64,000 nt of DNA from Dicyema japonicum (GCA_011109175.1 RDEW01000003.1:2164923-2228922), one strand, 5' to 3'; shown: positions 36,201 through 48,350, counted from the first letter of the stretch. Numbers and translations: made by a program. The notes: generated by a model from the sequence alone, not told the origin.

Positions 36201-37463
36201 AAGAACGTCTTCTTCGGATCCCTATTATGATTCAAGTCAGATATGTAGAATCTAAGCTAAGGATGAGCCAATACGAGGGATTAATCCACATGGGGGTGTA
36301 ATAAGAGTATTTATCATTTATAGGGTTGTAGAACTGTCAAATAAAGCCATAAACTACCACAAATAGAGGACTGGAGTGGAGAGCGGGACGTTCTAAGAAC
36401 ACAATATCGATGCAGGTTCCTTAGACAGTAAAGCTGAACAAAACCCAAAATAAGAGCCTTTTTCATCGCAATTAGGGTTAGTTTCTTGGAGACCTCAAAA
36501 AAGCAATGTCCGGCTGTCACAAAAACTACAACCTGGCCTAATCTACAGAAGCTTCTATCGTTGTAATATTTGTCGAAGGCTAAGGTCACAATTATAGCCA
36601 ACCATCGAGAGAGATGTTCAGAGTCTCCAGCAGGTTTCCTTGAGAGGCCAAAGAAATCACGTGATTCGGCATGTCGTACCCCGCGTGGATTGACCTAATC
36701 GACTCATCAAAGTTATTGAAGGCCGTTTTGAGAGAGTCTATCGCTGACTTCCAACCAGTGAAAGAAGACCTGCGTAGAAGAACCCTAGAATAGCAAGAAG
36801 GGGGCATACCAGTGTATGTCCTCGTAAAAGGTACCATGATCGTCTACATTGATGCTGGAACGAACAGGCTCAGGGAAATCCTCTATTGACTTGGCGTCGT
36901 ACAGAATGCGAGAAAAGTAGACAATGTTGACTGTGTGGTAGCAGCTATACTCCTCCCATTTCAGGAATAAACTCCTTAAGAACTCGTCCACTGCTTTCTG
37001 ATAATAAAATTCCCCATTTTCGCTGAATGTCCACATTTCAGCGCTCATTTGTAGATGAATATAAACAACAGCACTTTTTGACCTAAAATTCACCTTGAAG
37101 TTAGCTTTGAGCCAAACCTGAGAGGGTTTCCTTATGATTCCGAACTTTTGGGGCTTCTTTTTCAGGAAGAGAGCCTCGACCGAAGCTCTGTGATTGCTTT
37201 ACAACATATACCTCCAACACAGCACGTTTGTAGGGAAGTCAACATAGAGTAACTTCCCGATCTGAAGTTAAAACATTTCCTACCATTTCAAGCTGCCAGG
37301 TCCTCAGGTCGCCTCGACTGAGATATTGCTTCTTGAAACTCACCTCAGCATAATCCACTATGTATTTCTTAAATAAGGTAGTATAGTCACTTCTCCGGAA
37401 GCTGGTCTTAGTGAAACGATTTCGTTGGGTTTTAGGTCTAGTTTTATCATCAGGGATGGACAC
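33281..37463 (-). CDS. DEPDC5: DEPDC5/Iml1, GATOR1 complex subunit
   Basis: DEPDC5 is the GATOR1 subunit that helps switch off the Rag GTPases, and so TORC1, at the lysosome when amino acids are scarce. Minus-strand exons match it in order: YAEVSFKKQYLSRGDLRTWQ (37370-37300); KSAVVYIHLQMSAEMWTF, FLRSLFLKWEEYSC, YFSRILYDAKSIEDFP and FYEDIHWY (37090-36800); NLLETLNISLDG (36640-36600); HWNFLDNYIRD and MHRYWRSRF (34910-34790, around a 24-nt intron at 34818-34841); the DEP domain with FTGYDAVVWL and RFVYGFHLYYL (34410-34200); YYVHVTGHVLVLPIYD (33600-33540); and LNDFEKFCSADGDNRLETLC before the stop at 33281. The 5' end is unresolved; an upstream exon near 37540-37480 is possible. The coding length suggests about 1,300 residues, shorter than the human protein. 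Confidence 0.92.
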
Positions 37464-37879
37464 ATCATTATAGTGTCTTTAGTTTAGACAAGTGTGGGCA
37501 ACCTTGTTGAATTTCAACCCAAGAGTCGGGGTTGACTTGAAAGGGGAAAATTCTCTGGTAATTAACTTAAAAACTGATTATTTTTGTAAATCATTTCTAG
37601 AATGCTGTCGGTAGGAAACCAAATCTGAAGACTCTTATCAAGGTAAAGAAGGGTGTTTGTGATTATTTTTGTGCCTTAAATGAAGTAACAAATATGATAC
37701 TTTTGGTGGGAAATTCTGCCAGTTTTTTATCAATGCTAACCATAATGACAATTCAACAAATTTATTTTAGTTTTAAATTAAAAATATTCTTTAAAAACTT
37801 AAAATAAGCAATATTAAATTTTATTTAAAAATTAAAAAATTAAAATTTATCCCCACAACAAAAACAATAATTGTGACTG

Positions 37880-38220
37880 CACACCATTAAGTCACGAGAT
37901 CATTAGCTCTCGTTGGAGACTTTTTGGACACGGCCTGTGGTTGGACCAGATATCCCCATGAATATTGCAGTGGAAGATTACTACTCCTCCAATGTGAAAG
38001 CTTTCGTGGAAGATCGATAACAATTTTCCCGGTCGTTTTACAAAACGATTTTGAAAGACGTGAAGAAAACATTGGAATCTGGTGACGATCTGGACTCACT
38101 GAGGGACCTAGCTAGGAACAGAAGAGCTTGGAGCAAGCTAACTAATTCTCTTACATTTTTTGCTGCACATGCGGGGCTATAAATATTATGGCTCTCGTGA
38201 TAGTGCTAATAATAACAAAA
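37880..38220 (+). mobile_element. LINE family C, 3' fragment
   Basis: The plus strand repeats the 3' end of the element at 9586-9960: matching frames give SGDDLDSLRDLARNRRAW-like sequence near 38080-38130 and the ending ALVIVLIIT. A minus-strand ORF here (37887-38099) is antisense. The run 37580-37870 is AT-rich with no clear gene. Confidence 0.7.
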
Positions 38221-38489
38221 ACAAACTACTTTCCCACTTAAAAATATTAAAAGTTGATTTTTCACATTAAAAAAGGATAAGGCGCACGAGGGACTGGTCG
38301 AAGAAAAGATGGAAAATATCTTATGGAAATTTCTTCTCTTGTGCCGGATTCCTTTGTTAACCGTTTTGTTAACCTCGTTTTCTTTTCCTCGTCTTGGTCC
38401 TTAGTGTATCAAAGAATTGTTCGAATCCAGAACCAATTGAGAATTCACATGATTCATTTTTAAATAGATAATTATAATTAGGGTTGAAG

Positions 38490-38850
38490 AGTTGGTGGGG
38501 GGCTTTTAAAGAAATTCTTCTTGATCCTTCAGATTGAGGAACTTGACCAATATTTCATACAAAGAACTCAATCAGCCCTTTCGGAAACGGACGACTTGAA
38601 CCGTCGTGCTTGCATTCTGTCAGTTTCTTCTCCCACAGCGGTGCTTGGTTGAACGCGTTTTCATCATCTTCAATTAATTCCTTTCTGAAACAGGACGCCC
38701 TCCGTAATGGGATATCCATTCGTCTCGGGATCGACCTGTGCCAGCCTCATCCGTGCATGTGGACTGCATAAAGTTTCACTCGCTCTCTTGCTGTTTCAGC
38801 GATGGCTGGTTCCCGAGGCATGCCGTCATCAACAGAGTTGTGAAGTGATC
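38490..38850 (+). mobile_element. LINE family A fragment
   Basis: About 350 bases match positions 1-365 with moderate divergence (TTCTTCTTGATCC, then GGACGCCCTCCGTAATGGGA and TTCGTCTCGG). It encodes the same SS.WLNAF...LR.GI.IRLG region in broken frames. The flank at 38220-38490 carries no recognised gene. Confidence 0.65.
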
Positions 38851-38929
38851 ACTTAATAAAAATTAAAATGAGATAACATCCATGACAATCTATTAATGTC
38901 ATGTGATGAATTGAACTGCGAAAAAAGAA

Positions 38930-40095
38930 GATGGTTCGATCCCACACGTCCTGCGGCGGATTGACCAGGAAAGCCTTCGCTTTCATTGCTGACTTGCAAC
39001 CATGCCTCTCTTATGGAAGAACGAGTTTCTCAACTCAACGCTTGTCCTCCGACAATGAGCACATGGATCATCAAAGTCTAATTGAGCTGATTTCGAACCT
39101 GACTTATACACGAAGACTACTTATCAGAATCACCAAGGCGGGCACCATTTATCTACGTTATTGAGAAAGCTGTCTCCCCGACGACCTTGAATACTGGATA
39201 TGCCCATTCTGCTTCTTCCTATGTCAGCGCTTATCGAGCGACACCCAAATCTCCCAAACGACCGACAGATCCCTCCTTCCCCTGGAAAACGCCTAGTTAC
39301 TTGTATCTGAAGAGGACGTAACAAGAAGTATACCTTCCGTTGTTCAAAGCAACAGTGGAGGACTTGATGAACTTCGTCGCGGACACATCAAGGACCTCAT
39401 TTCTCAGAACACAGGCAGCTCTGGCTTGTCTCGGCAATCACCAAACTATTGAACATAATGGTCCCCGTGAAACTCACTGAAACAATCTCCCACATCATGT
39501 TCTCTCCCCAACTACTGGCTTTCTATAAAAAGAGTCCCACCTATTGCGGTGTGTTTTGTTTTTCGCCGCCTAGAGTCAAGGACAGTCCTCCCAGGTTCGT
39601 CTAACACCTGCAACCAACCCATGTTGGAGTCAGCACTTTGGGAGGTTTTTAAGCGATAATTCATGCTATGTGGACATTGGCACAACACTAAAAGAGTATT
39701 CCGTATATTATCCTCCAGATTGACATGAAAAATGTCGTTAACAGCATACGCCGTGGTGTAAACCTGGAGTCAAGATGATTCTTCATCTCCCTACTGAATC
39801 ATCTACCAATAAAACAGAGTACGAGGAAGTTTGACCGCAAGAAGAGTCACAAGCATCTGAAGCCCAAATGAAACAGATAGACTACTATAAAATCCTAAGG
39901 AAAAGAAAGCAGAGAGAGCTAAGGAAAAGAGTATAAATGACTCCTCGACCGCTTTACTTTTTGTTTAGTCTGCTCACAGATGAAACATCCGACTCCCTTC
40001 CGCCCTCGACGTTCGAATTCCTGGGTCGTCTAGGGAATCGGAGTTCTACACGCACATGTTATTTGTTACCATTTTGAATTGATAATACTGAGCTG
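38930..40095 (+). mobile_element. LINE family A, RT N-terminal region (degenerate)
   Basis: Broken plus-strand frames give SSDNEHMDHQSL (39045-39080), YLSEEDVTRSIPSVVQSNSG and GLDELRRGHIKDLIS (39300-39405), the segment preceding RT motif A in this family, and IDMKNVVNSIRRG (39720-39755), a decayed motif A. The stretch 39230-39360 closely matches 41640-41770, and 39590-39670 matches 41780-41850. Confidence 0.65.
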
Positions 40096-40123
40096 CTTCG
40101 AGCCAACTACCGACGAGCAACAG

Positions 40124-40440
40124 TCACACCAAGAGGTATGTTGGATAGCACAAAACAATCTTTTCTCTAATTTTCACAATTATTTCCTTTACTGAAGCAA
40201 TTAGGATATCTACCTCGATTTTCTTAGTATTCGTCCATGATAATGAAGGTCCCCACGAAGTACACGCGTACGAGAAGCATGGTTCAATGTATTGTTTGTA
40301 GATATTCATCAAGACCGGGTGGGTACCGATCTTCCATATTCCAGAAAAACATTTCAATACATTGATTTTCTTCTCGCACTTCAGAACAGTGTTTGTCACG
40401 TGTGGTGACAAACATAAATGCGTATTCAGTGTCATGCCCA
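40124..40440 (-). mobile_element. LINE family B, RT thumb fragment
   Basis: The minus-strand ORF reads LNTHLCLSPHVTNTVLKCEK, GIWKIGTHPVLMNIYKQYIE and PCFSYACTSWGPSLSW. It is a diverged relative of the thumb at 31450-31730 and 61820-62080. It is truncated on both sides. The region 40440-41290 holds no gene I can support. Confidence 0.75.
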
Positions 40441-41289
40441 GGATCTTCTGACATTTATCTCTATGCTGAACACATAGGATCGCTTATCATAAAGGGGGAA
40501 AAGAATGAATGCATTTTGTCGAATCTATCTATTTCATTTATGAAGACTGTTAGACAATTTATCAATAATACACAGCGCAGTTCTAAACATGTATGATGTT
40601 GTCGTAATTGTTCACGATTAATCATTTGCACATCAAACTGTGGTTGAAATTATTAGTCCTGAGATCTCAATATACTTTCGTGTAGAAAATAGAATTACCT
40701 ATGAGTTCGATTAAAAAGCACAACGTTTCCCCCGTGTTTAGACATGCAAAAGCGCTGGCTTCAATGAAAGTTTCGAGCAACATTTTCTGTGTCAGATTTT
40801 CTCAGTCTCTCTCCGAGCATTGACAGGTACATCGTAAAGTTGGGATTTCCTTGGGCTCCGTCCAGCATTTCGTCAAGATCAACCTCGTTTGGACTTATTT
40901 CTGCTAATAATAAAGATAGGTTTCCCACTTAAATTGTTGTAGGCGTTGCTAAGGTCAATCTTTGAAATAATTCCGAATCTCAATGCTTTTGCTTTACATG
41001 TGACCCCGTCATCAGTGAACATTGTTCTTTACTTAAATAAAAGTGTGTGCCCTGCCTGAGAGGAGCTATAGATAATATGGGTCTGCGTATAAATGCAGTT
41101 TGACAAGTTGTGGAAAACTGTAATACCAACACATGGTTGTGGGGAAATACCAAATGGAGGAACAGGTTGGAACCGAAAGACAAAATATGGGATTATATTT
41201 ATCTATAAGATTAGAACAGTATTATATTTTTTGGGGAAAAACCAAATCAATTGTTATGATTACACATTCTGAGAGATCTTAGAGACATT

Positions 41290-41640
41290 GCTTTGTTTCT
41301 GATTTAGTTGATCATTCTTACCTTGTCGAATGCCTACACAGTCTGTGTATGCCTCTGTGGTGCATTGCTTTGTACTAGCTCTGGTTAGTAGGTGGAGTAT
41401 TCATTTGAACTATAATAGGCAAAATCAGGTTAAACTTAAGAGGGGGGTCCTTCAGGGTGATAGTATGTTCCCGATACTCTACGTTTGGAGTTCTTTGAGA
41501 CCGCAATATTTTTTGGGTAGATCAACAAATATATGTCCCCATTGTAAGTTAAGGGACATGTCGGTTGATCAGTTAGCTACTCGGAGTGGGTCCATGCTCT
41601 ACCACGACTATGTGTGGAGGAAAAAAGAGGTAATTAAAAG
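41290..41640 (+). mobile_element. LINE family E remnant, RT box fused to zinc knuckle
   Basis: The ORF from 41330 reads LKRGVLQGDSMFPILYVWSS, an RT segment with the (V)LQGDS box, then directly NICPHCKLRDMSVDQLATRS and MLYHDYVWRKKEVIK. The second part is a CxxC plus HxxxC-like C-terminal motif that normally lies far beyond the catalytic RT box. The YxDD region and thumb are absent, so an in-frame internal deletion joined the two. Confidence 0.55.
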
Positions 41641-41990
41641 TCCCAAACCCCCAAACGATCAACAGATTCCCTTTTCCCGTGGACAAACGCCTAGTTTACT
41701 TGTATCTGAAGAGAATGTAACAAGGGGTATATTTTCCTTCGTTTCAAACAGCAGTGGATGGACTTTGTCCTGGACATCAGTCCTCCCATCTTTGTCGAAC
41801 ACCTGCAACTAGCCCATGTTGGGGTCGGCCCTTCGAGTGGTTGTGAAGCGGCAATTTATGTTGTGCAGACTTTCACACAACACTGTTTGAGTATTCTGTA
41901 TTTTTCCATCAAGATTAACTTCAAAAATGCCTTTAAAAGCGGCTTTACTTTCCGCGCGATTGTCGTAGAGACAACAGGAGCAATAAGCAG
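41640..41990 (+). mobile_element. LINE family A fragment, internally deleted
   Basis: It continues the ORF above with PKPPNDQQIPFSRGQ and LLVSEENVTRGIFSFVSNSS, then jumps to FVEHLQLAHVGVGPSSGCEA and FSIKINFKNAFKSGF, the RT motif A of family A (NAFN here NAFK). Compared with 38930-39760 the middle is missing. From 42000 to 43600 I see overlapping ORFs on both strands but no recognised motif. Confidence 0.65.
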
Positions 41991-44279
41991 TAAGTCTCCA
42001 ATCTTCCTCAAAAAACTCAGACGTATTGACTCGCTCAGAAGTATGATGACAGCGAACGGAAGGGCTTATCCACTTGGTCTTTTAAGGAAAAGAAAATGTG
42101 AGAGTGGAGAATGTTGGAGTAGGTTAGGAAATAAGGATTTTTGATCTCAATGGTCATAGGAACGTTTGCTGGACTTTCCTATTTTTCTAAATTCTTGGCC
42201 TCAATAATATTCATTGCTCTCCCAGATTTCATAATAGGTTCCCTTATACTCCTATTTTAGCCAATTTGGAGATACTTTTGTTATCTCTGCTAATTTTGAC
42301 GCTGAAGAACGGCCCAATTTAAAATTCCATAGAAAACAGTAAATAGTTTACATATTTGTACACGTGCGTGCATAATTTTGCCCAAGGCATTATCGAGAAT
42401 ACAGAGCAGAGAGGTAATGTAAGCCTGGATTTTGGTTATGTCACTTGCTAAAAATAGGCCACAAAGAGGAGAGTGTGGAGGTAGTGCAGAAGCGATTTAT
42501 GTGAGTTATTATTCCCGAGCCTGAGCTGGCTGTTTATGCGGTGACCCTTATGTTTCAGTCTAAGACAGTAGGCATTTCGGGAAGAGTTATCTTTTTTTAG
42601 AGTCGATTTCTCTAAAAATGTTCTAGCAAGTGAGAGAGTTGTTGGTCATAGAGACCTTATCCGCAAAGCATAGCAGTTTTTGCCTTGTCCGATGCATGTC
42701 TGTCGTTTCATTAAACGCCTGTAACAGTTTAACAGTCATTTGAGCTGTACCAATAACCGCATCAGGTCTCCAAGGTTAGCATCCTCTGGTGAATAGATAA
42801 ACGCTGATAAGGGAAGTCGGCAAAATAGATCTGTACCTTCGGTAGAAGGATTAGCTCTACGTAGAACTGGTATTGAAAAAGGGAATCTGACTGTGTAGTA
42901 ACAACAAAGCAGTGTGATAGCCGTTGACGGTTTTGACGCAGTGTGATTTCTGTCCAGTGCCCTAAATAACAGCGTGAAGAGCTCACCTTTGGACATCTGC
43001 GTTATCGCTTAGCAATAGTCCTAAGCCTGAATCCGTTCACTTCATCGGCACTTTTTGGCGCACAGATCTTCATTCTAAGGCTAAGTGAGACTCCGATTCG
43101 AATTGAGTCATCGTCAAAAAGTTCCCAATGCTCTAATTGAAGGTGTTGAGCCAGGCTTATTTTCAGGAGAAGTTGTGGACAACAGACAAGGAAAGTGGTG
43201 TTAATTTAAGGATTCCCGATTCTTTTCGAAAGAGTTCTGACAAAGGACATGAGATCTGCAGATGGAGGGAAAACGAATAAAAAAGAATTCAGATCTCCCG
43301 TGGGTGGCTGACTTCCAGGTCATGGAGTGTATAAATACCAGGGTATCGGAGACCACAAGATACGGAAGGTGTGACTGTAGAGAACATCATGGAAGGATCG
43401 AATCCCAAGGTCATCAAATCTGACAGGTAGTTTGGTCTGCTTCCAAAAGTCGTAACTAAAGTTACAAATGTGCTCAGCCATTTCACGAAAGGGAGAGTCA
43501 ATACAAGAGAGTTGTTTCGGGAGAGAAAAATAAGGAGGTGTCTTAAGGATTTAAGAAATTCCCTGAATGGGCAAGCTGTTCTTTTGAAGGAATAGAGAAA
43601 TATGATTATCAAGGAGACACACCCAATTATGCGCCTCCTTGAGTAGATGACTTTAGTCCGCAGATTTTCGTCAGTGAAAACCTTCAGAGAGAAATGACTA
43701 GGAGACTTTGGCGAAATTACATCGGTTAGTTCAAAATTATAGATATCACATTAATCCCTGTTCAGTTTAAGACCAACTTAGTACAAGGCAGAAACCAATA
43801 ATTCTAGATCTCGGAGTCTTCCAAGGATTTCATCCACAAAATACCAGAGGATGATGAAGGAACAAAAATATTTGGCGATTTTTTTTCGATGCCTAGAATA
43901 GGTCCTTGTTCCTCATCTGTATTTTATATGCCTTCTATCCAAGGTTTTTTGTGTAACCACCGAGTGAATATATGCCCGCATAAAGCTCTCCACATTAAGC
44001 GAGAGGTAACCCCCTAGAGTTGGCTCACAATACCATCCATGTTACCATGTTTACTTAATTATCGTGAATTATTGCCAATACACTGTCAAAAAGTCCTATT
44101 TGTGCAATTTACCAACCTCCACATGTTTCAATTATTGTTGGGAGGTGATCTCAACTTCAATCAGTGTGATGAAGTCCTCATTGTATCAGGTACATCGACA
44201 CAGGTTTATTGCCTTGTACCTTCTTTTCTCTGCTTATTGTTGTATCCACTCGAATCTCCACAGATTTGTTGGCAGCAAT

Positions 44280-44420
44280 AGATTTCATAGGGACGAACTC
44301 CGAGCAAAGGTGAAATACCTGTTTAAGGAGGTCGGGATCACCTGACGGCCGTCTATTCCCTCCTAATTGTCGGTGATTCTTCATTTTAAATAAGTTTTGC
44401 GTCTCTTAGACTTTTTTATT
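44280..44420 (+). mobile_element. LINE family B, 3' end
   Basis: DELRAKVKYLFKEVGIT is followed by a tail like that at 1425-1500 (GGGATCACCTGACGGCC in both). Upstream, 43640-44280 has family B-like scraps, such as NLPTSTCFNYCWE resembling the Y.PP.S segment of the endonuclease, but the order is not clear. Confidence 0.55.
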
Positions 44421-44868
44421 CAGTTTTGCAGACAAGGGGGGACTTAAAGTTGTCATTTATTATTTTTTAGTAAACAGGTAGTGGTTAGTTATAGTTGCGT
44501 TTAAAATTCCGTATGTTTGCATCGTCGATAATATCATTCTGCTGCACCAAGGTCATGTCGTAGTAAATAAAAGTCATTGGTAGAAAGAAAAACCAGCAGA
44601 TCAGAGAGTAGTGGAACATTCTTTCCTAGTATATTAAAGAAAGAATGCTTACTGGTAAGGATAAATCAAACATTCCTGATTTACTGCGTACTGCCATATT
44701 TGGCTTAAATTGCTGTCCCAACAAACCCAACCTTCTCAGCATTAATAAAATCACTTAAAATATTATTTAATTTTAATAATCATTTATAAGTTAAATTATT
44801 AAAAAATTAGGATTTATATGAACTTAGTGGTTATAGGGTTTTTGTTTTCTTCAATTTATAAGAGGTAC

Positions 44869-45095
44869 GGGTGACATAGTGGTTAGGTGTCGGGTTAAAG
44901 TGACTTAGGTTACGGGTTCGATTCTCGCTGCTGTTCACCTGGTGGAAGGTTCCACGCATCTACGATACTAAAAAGGCTTGACGAGTGACGCCGTCATCAG
45001 TGGACTCTCACTGCGGAACTGGATAGTCAAAAAGGACCCACACACAAGAAAAAGAAAATAGAAGTGAAGATCATTCCTTGGTTCTACGATTAGTT
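44869..45095 (+). mobile_element. tRNA-derived SINE, head plus body
   Basis: The head has A box ACATAGTGGTTAGGTGTC and B box ACGGGTTCGATTCTCGC. The body contains GGAAGGTTCCACGCATCTA and GACGAGTGACGCCGTCATCA, and it ends near a short A-rich run. The body is shared with the copy at 46430-46640, which defines a family. Confidence 0.75.
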
Positions 45096-45114
45096 AAAAT
45101 TAACTGTTCTTTAC

Positions 45115-46215
45115 TTAAATAAAGTGTGTGTCCTGCCTATGCGGAGCTAATACCACGGCTCCGTGAAAAAGGCTGTTATTATTATAAGAGGTACAATGGG
45201 ATACACCTAATTTAGAGACGTCCAGTCCCTTATCGGCATCCAAAAGGATCCATCTCTTCCCTACTCCAGTGCAGAGGTTCTCGAAATTGCGAATACTTGG
45301 AGGGAACGTGATGCTTGGATCGTCCCACTTAGACTGGGGGAACTGGATTATTATTATGGGCACGTACGCGATGCTAAGATCATGACAAAGCATGTGCAAC
45401 ACGAAAAGTTAACATTCGAAATAACATCGCCCATTTTTTTGATCCGTTGCCATGTTCCGTAGCATATCTAGATCATCCCCATTTTTAGGCACTTTCCAAT
45501 CCTCCTGAGATCTTCATCTAGGATTACCGGCAGTGTTGTCCCCGGCCGGCCAAAAAATAATAGCCTATAAGACAAATACTCTTCCGTTGCTATGTTGGTA
45601 GGGGTCCCCATATCGTGGCGGAGTGTGTGTCCATACAGCCTCCATCTTGAATCAGTGGCTCAGTTCCTGTTCTCTTGTATAAGATTTCGGACGGCATTTT
45701 GAAAAAGCTTCGGGAAGAAAGAAGTGCTCGGAGATTATTTCTGTGAAAAGAATTCAACTTTTCGAGTTCCTGCCCTGTACATGCCCATGTACCGGCATTA
45801 TATAATAGGATTGGCCTCACTAGGGCAGTGCATAGTCTCATTCGAGTTTTAGGGTCAAGCCCTTTGTGCAGTAGTCAGGTTTTCTTCATTTTGTTGAAAG
45901 CAACATTAGTTAGTGTCTTGCCTCGTGTTATATCTTTGGTGTCACCGATAAGGGTATATGCGCCGGACTAGGTCCTTTCGTACAGCGAATCCAAGTCCGT
46001 AATGTTTTGATTCCCTAGAGAGAAAGATTAACTTAAACTTTCCGTGTTGTTCTTCAAACTCCTTCGATATCTTATATGTTGAAAGGTCTTCACAAAGTTC
46101 TTTTCTTTTTCTTGCACTAGAGAGTCCTCTGACATTGAACGTTAAAAGAGAGAAGTCATTTAGATTGCAATTTTCATGTTTTTCAGACATAACTTTCAAG
46201 AGGGACGTCACAACC
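45115..46215 (-). mobile_element. LINE family C, endonuclease start and 3' part
   Basis: From 46215 on the minus strand, LLTFNVRGLSSARKRKELCE is the N-terminal motif of an APE-type endonuclease. Most of the element is missing; at 45860 the frame resumes with RPILLYNAGTWACTGQELEK and LNSFHRNNLRALL, the family C thumb (compare 52915-53000). The 3' end lies near 45360. The element is deleted between endonuclease and thumb. Confidence 0.7.
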
Positions 46216-46424
46216 TCAACCTAAAAAAGTAGCTGGAGCGAACATAATGCCATATTGGTTCAATTTCGCGCTACTGCTTGGTCGAATAAAATAACTAATC
46301 CTGGTTATATCCAGATCAGTTTAAATCTATGCTAAAGTGCAATCGGGGATTCACCAAAGGAGTCTGCAATACTAAGGTCCCAAATCGACTATTTAGAAAT
46401 ATATTACAAAATTTAAAAATTGAC

Positions 46425-46645
46425 GCGGTGTAACGAATGCTTGGCAAGAGGCCTGATGGCTCCTAGTTCGAATCCTACTTGTACATTTCGGTTGAAGGTT
46501 CCACGCATCTAGGATGCTTTGGCTTGACGAGTGACGCCGTCATCAGTGAACATCTCACTGCGGAATCGGATCATTTATGCGGAAGAAAAAAAAGTGAAGA
46601 ATACCCTTTGGTTCTCCCTCTACGATTATTTATAATAACCGGTTT
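46425..46645 (+). mobile_element. tRNA-derived SINE, second copy
   Basis: A degenerate tRNA-like head (B box CCTAGTTCGAATCCTAC) is followed by the body GAAGGTTCCACGCATCTAGG and GACGAGTGACGCCGTCATCA, as at 44869-45095. It ends in an A-rich run and GTGAAGA. Confidence 0.75.
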
Positions 46646-46886
46646 TAGTGAGGCGTATCTTTTCTCAGCAAACTATTTCTGTTGAGTACCTGCCATTATG
46701 GGAACCCCTCCACTGGAGTAGGTAGGAGAGGTGTCGCGACCCGAAGGCGACACCGAGCCAAGAGTGATATTTTGACAGCTGTCATCAATGTCAATCTTGG
46801 AGATCGTGATTTCCTGGGAACCAACATCCCATCAAAATTATTGATTGAATGTAGCGTTTTTTCATTTTATTTAAAAATTCACAAAA

Positions 46887-48030
46887 ATGGTTGACCAAAC
46901 TATTTTAAAAAGTACTATATGGCTCACCTACGACTTGGTGACGTCTGAAAGAAAAGATCTACACTTCCCTATCCGTGTAATGAGATGGACCAACAAGGAA
47001 GACCTATGCCAATGTGGAGATGTCGACCCAAACCCTGGAACTGCAAGGATAGTTCAACTGAATGTAAATGTAATCAAGAATAAGATGCTTGACCTTAGGA
47101 ATTATTTGGAGAAACACCTCATCGACTTAAAAAATCTAGACTTTCCGCCAGCAATGCAACACCAAGGTTCCCGGGAATCAGTCATTCGCATCGACAGACA
47201 TGGGAAACTTGGTGGAGGCCTTATTGTCATTCGTAATGGAATTCCTTATGAGGATATCACTAACTATCTATACACTCTGCTCCATGACTGTGGTAATCTT
47301 GAACTTGTGGCAACCAAAATCCGATTCCCCTTTCTCTAGCATTAGTCAACGCATCTACCAATTTTAAATAACTGTTCCTCCCATGTTCCCAGATTCTCTC
47401 ACCTCACTGAAGAATGTGCTTATCTGTGGTGGCTTCAATGCGAAGCATCCATTATGGCTAGCTGGACGGGCCCATGATAAACGGGGGAAAATGTTAATCG
47501 AGGACCTCCGCAGTCTCTGGACACTCAAAGATCCAGCTTTCTATACAATAACACCAACGAAATGATAAACCTTCATCAATCGACATCTCATTGTCATCTC
47601 CATCCCTGTCCCCTTATTGACAAATATCTTACAACCTTGCAAATTGTAGAGGATTCAAACAATATGTCGACGATGATGTTAGTCACTTGGAGTTACACAC
47701 TACATCTGTAAAAATTGTTAAATGGTTCAACTCTATTGTCCACGAAGCAACGAAGCTATCTATCTCATTGTGTCGACGTCTTTCCTCATCAAGAAGATGT
47801 GGTACTTGGAAAAACCTTCTGATGAAGAACAGAGCTTGAAGAAGAATATACTCAAAATGAAGACATCGTCAGAATAAATGAGCTCAATAGAGAAATCGAC
47901 AGACAAATCAAATTCACGAGTAAAAACAGTGGACGAAGCTATCACAAGATCTGTCTGCAAACCCATCTATTAGAAGGGTCTGGAGTACTATCAAATCCAT
48001 GTATCCATGCATCATTCTCGCAAAAGATTT
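46887..48030 (+). mobile_element. LINE family B, endonuclease domain with 2A-like motif
   Basis: The ATG at 46887 opens 150 codons. Near codon 40 is LCQCGDVDPNPGT, a 2A-like peptide with the final Pro replaced by Thr. The APE-type endonuclease follows: RIVQLNVNVIKNKMLDLRNY, RIDRHGKLGGGLIVIRNGI. After a stop at 47339 the frame resumes with VLICGGFNAKHPLW (the GDxNA site, Gly for Asp here) and DKRGKMLIEDL, then degenerate linker sequence INELNREIDRQIKF to about 48000. The RT part is absent. The GDFNA change and the stops make it inactive. Confidence 0.8.
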
Positions 48031-48350
48031 CTTAAAAATTAATTTTTTTATTTTTAATGTGTGCCGTGGATTATTTTTTTACGATTAGTGTGCCGCGAGA
48101 ATTATTTTTTGAAAAGCTCTGGCTTAGACCCTCTAAAATAAAAATACTCAACATCGGGCAAACAGTTCGTTTTCAAACCTGTAAGCAGCCGAAACCTCAA
48201 GATTCTAGGACCCAAACCGCTTTCATTCCCAAGTGCCATCGTTGATAGCAAAAAAGAGAGGGGGATGTCTGATTGATCCCATTTGCAAACAATCATCATA
48301 AATGATAGTAATAAACAAATCAAACAAAATTATATTAAAAAAGTATTAAA

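Noticed and set aside
37600-37760. Plus-strand exon NAVGRKPNLKTLIKVKKGV
   Set aside because: It follows an AG acceptor but has no recognisable family and no supported partner exon.
42736-43612. Overlapping ORFs of 74-107 codons
   Set aside because: No motif, no repeat match and no good splice sites; both strands are equally open.
47004-47042. Viral 2A peptide, hence a virus insertion
   Set aside because: It directly precedes an APE-type LINE endonuclease; no viral gene is nearby.
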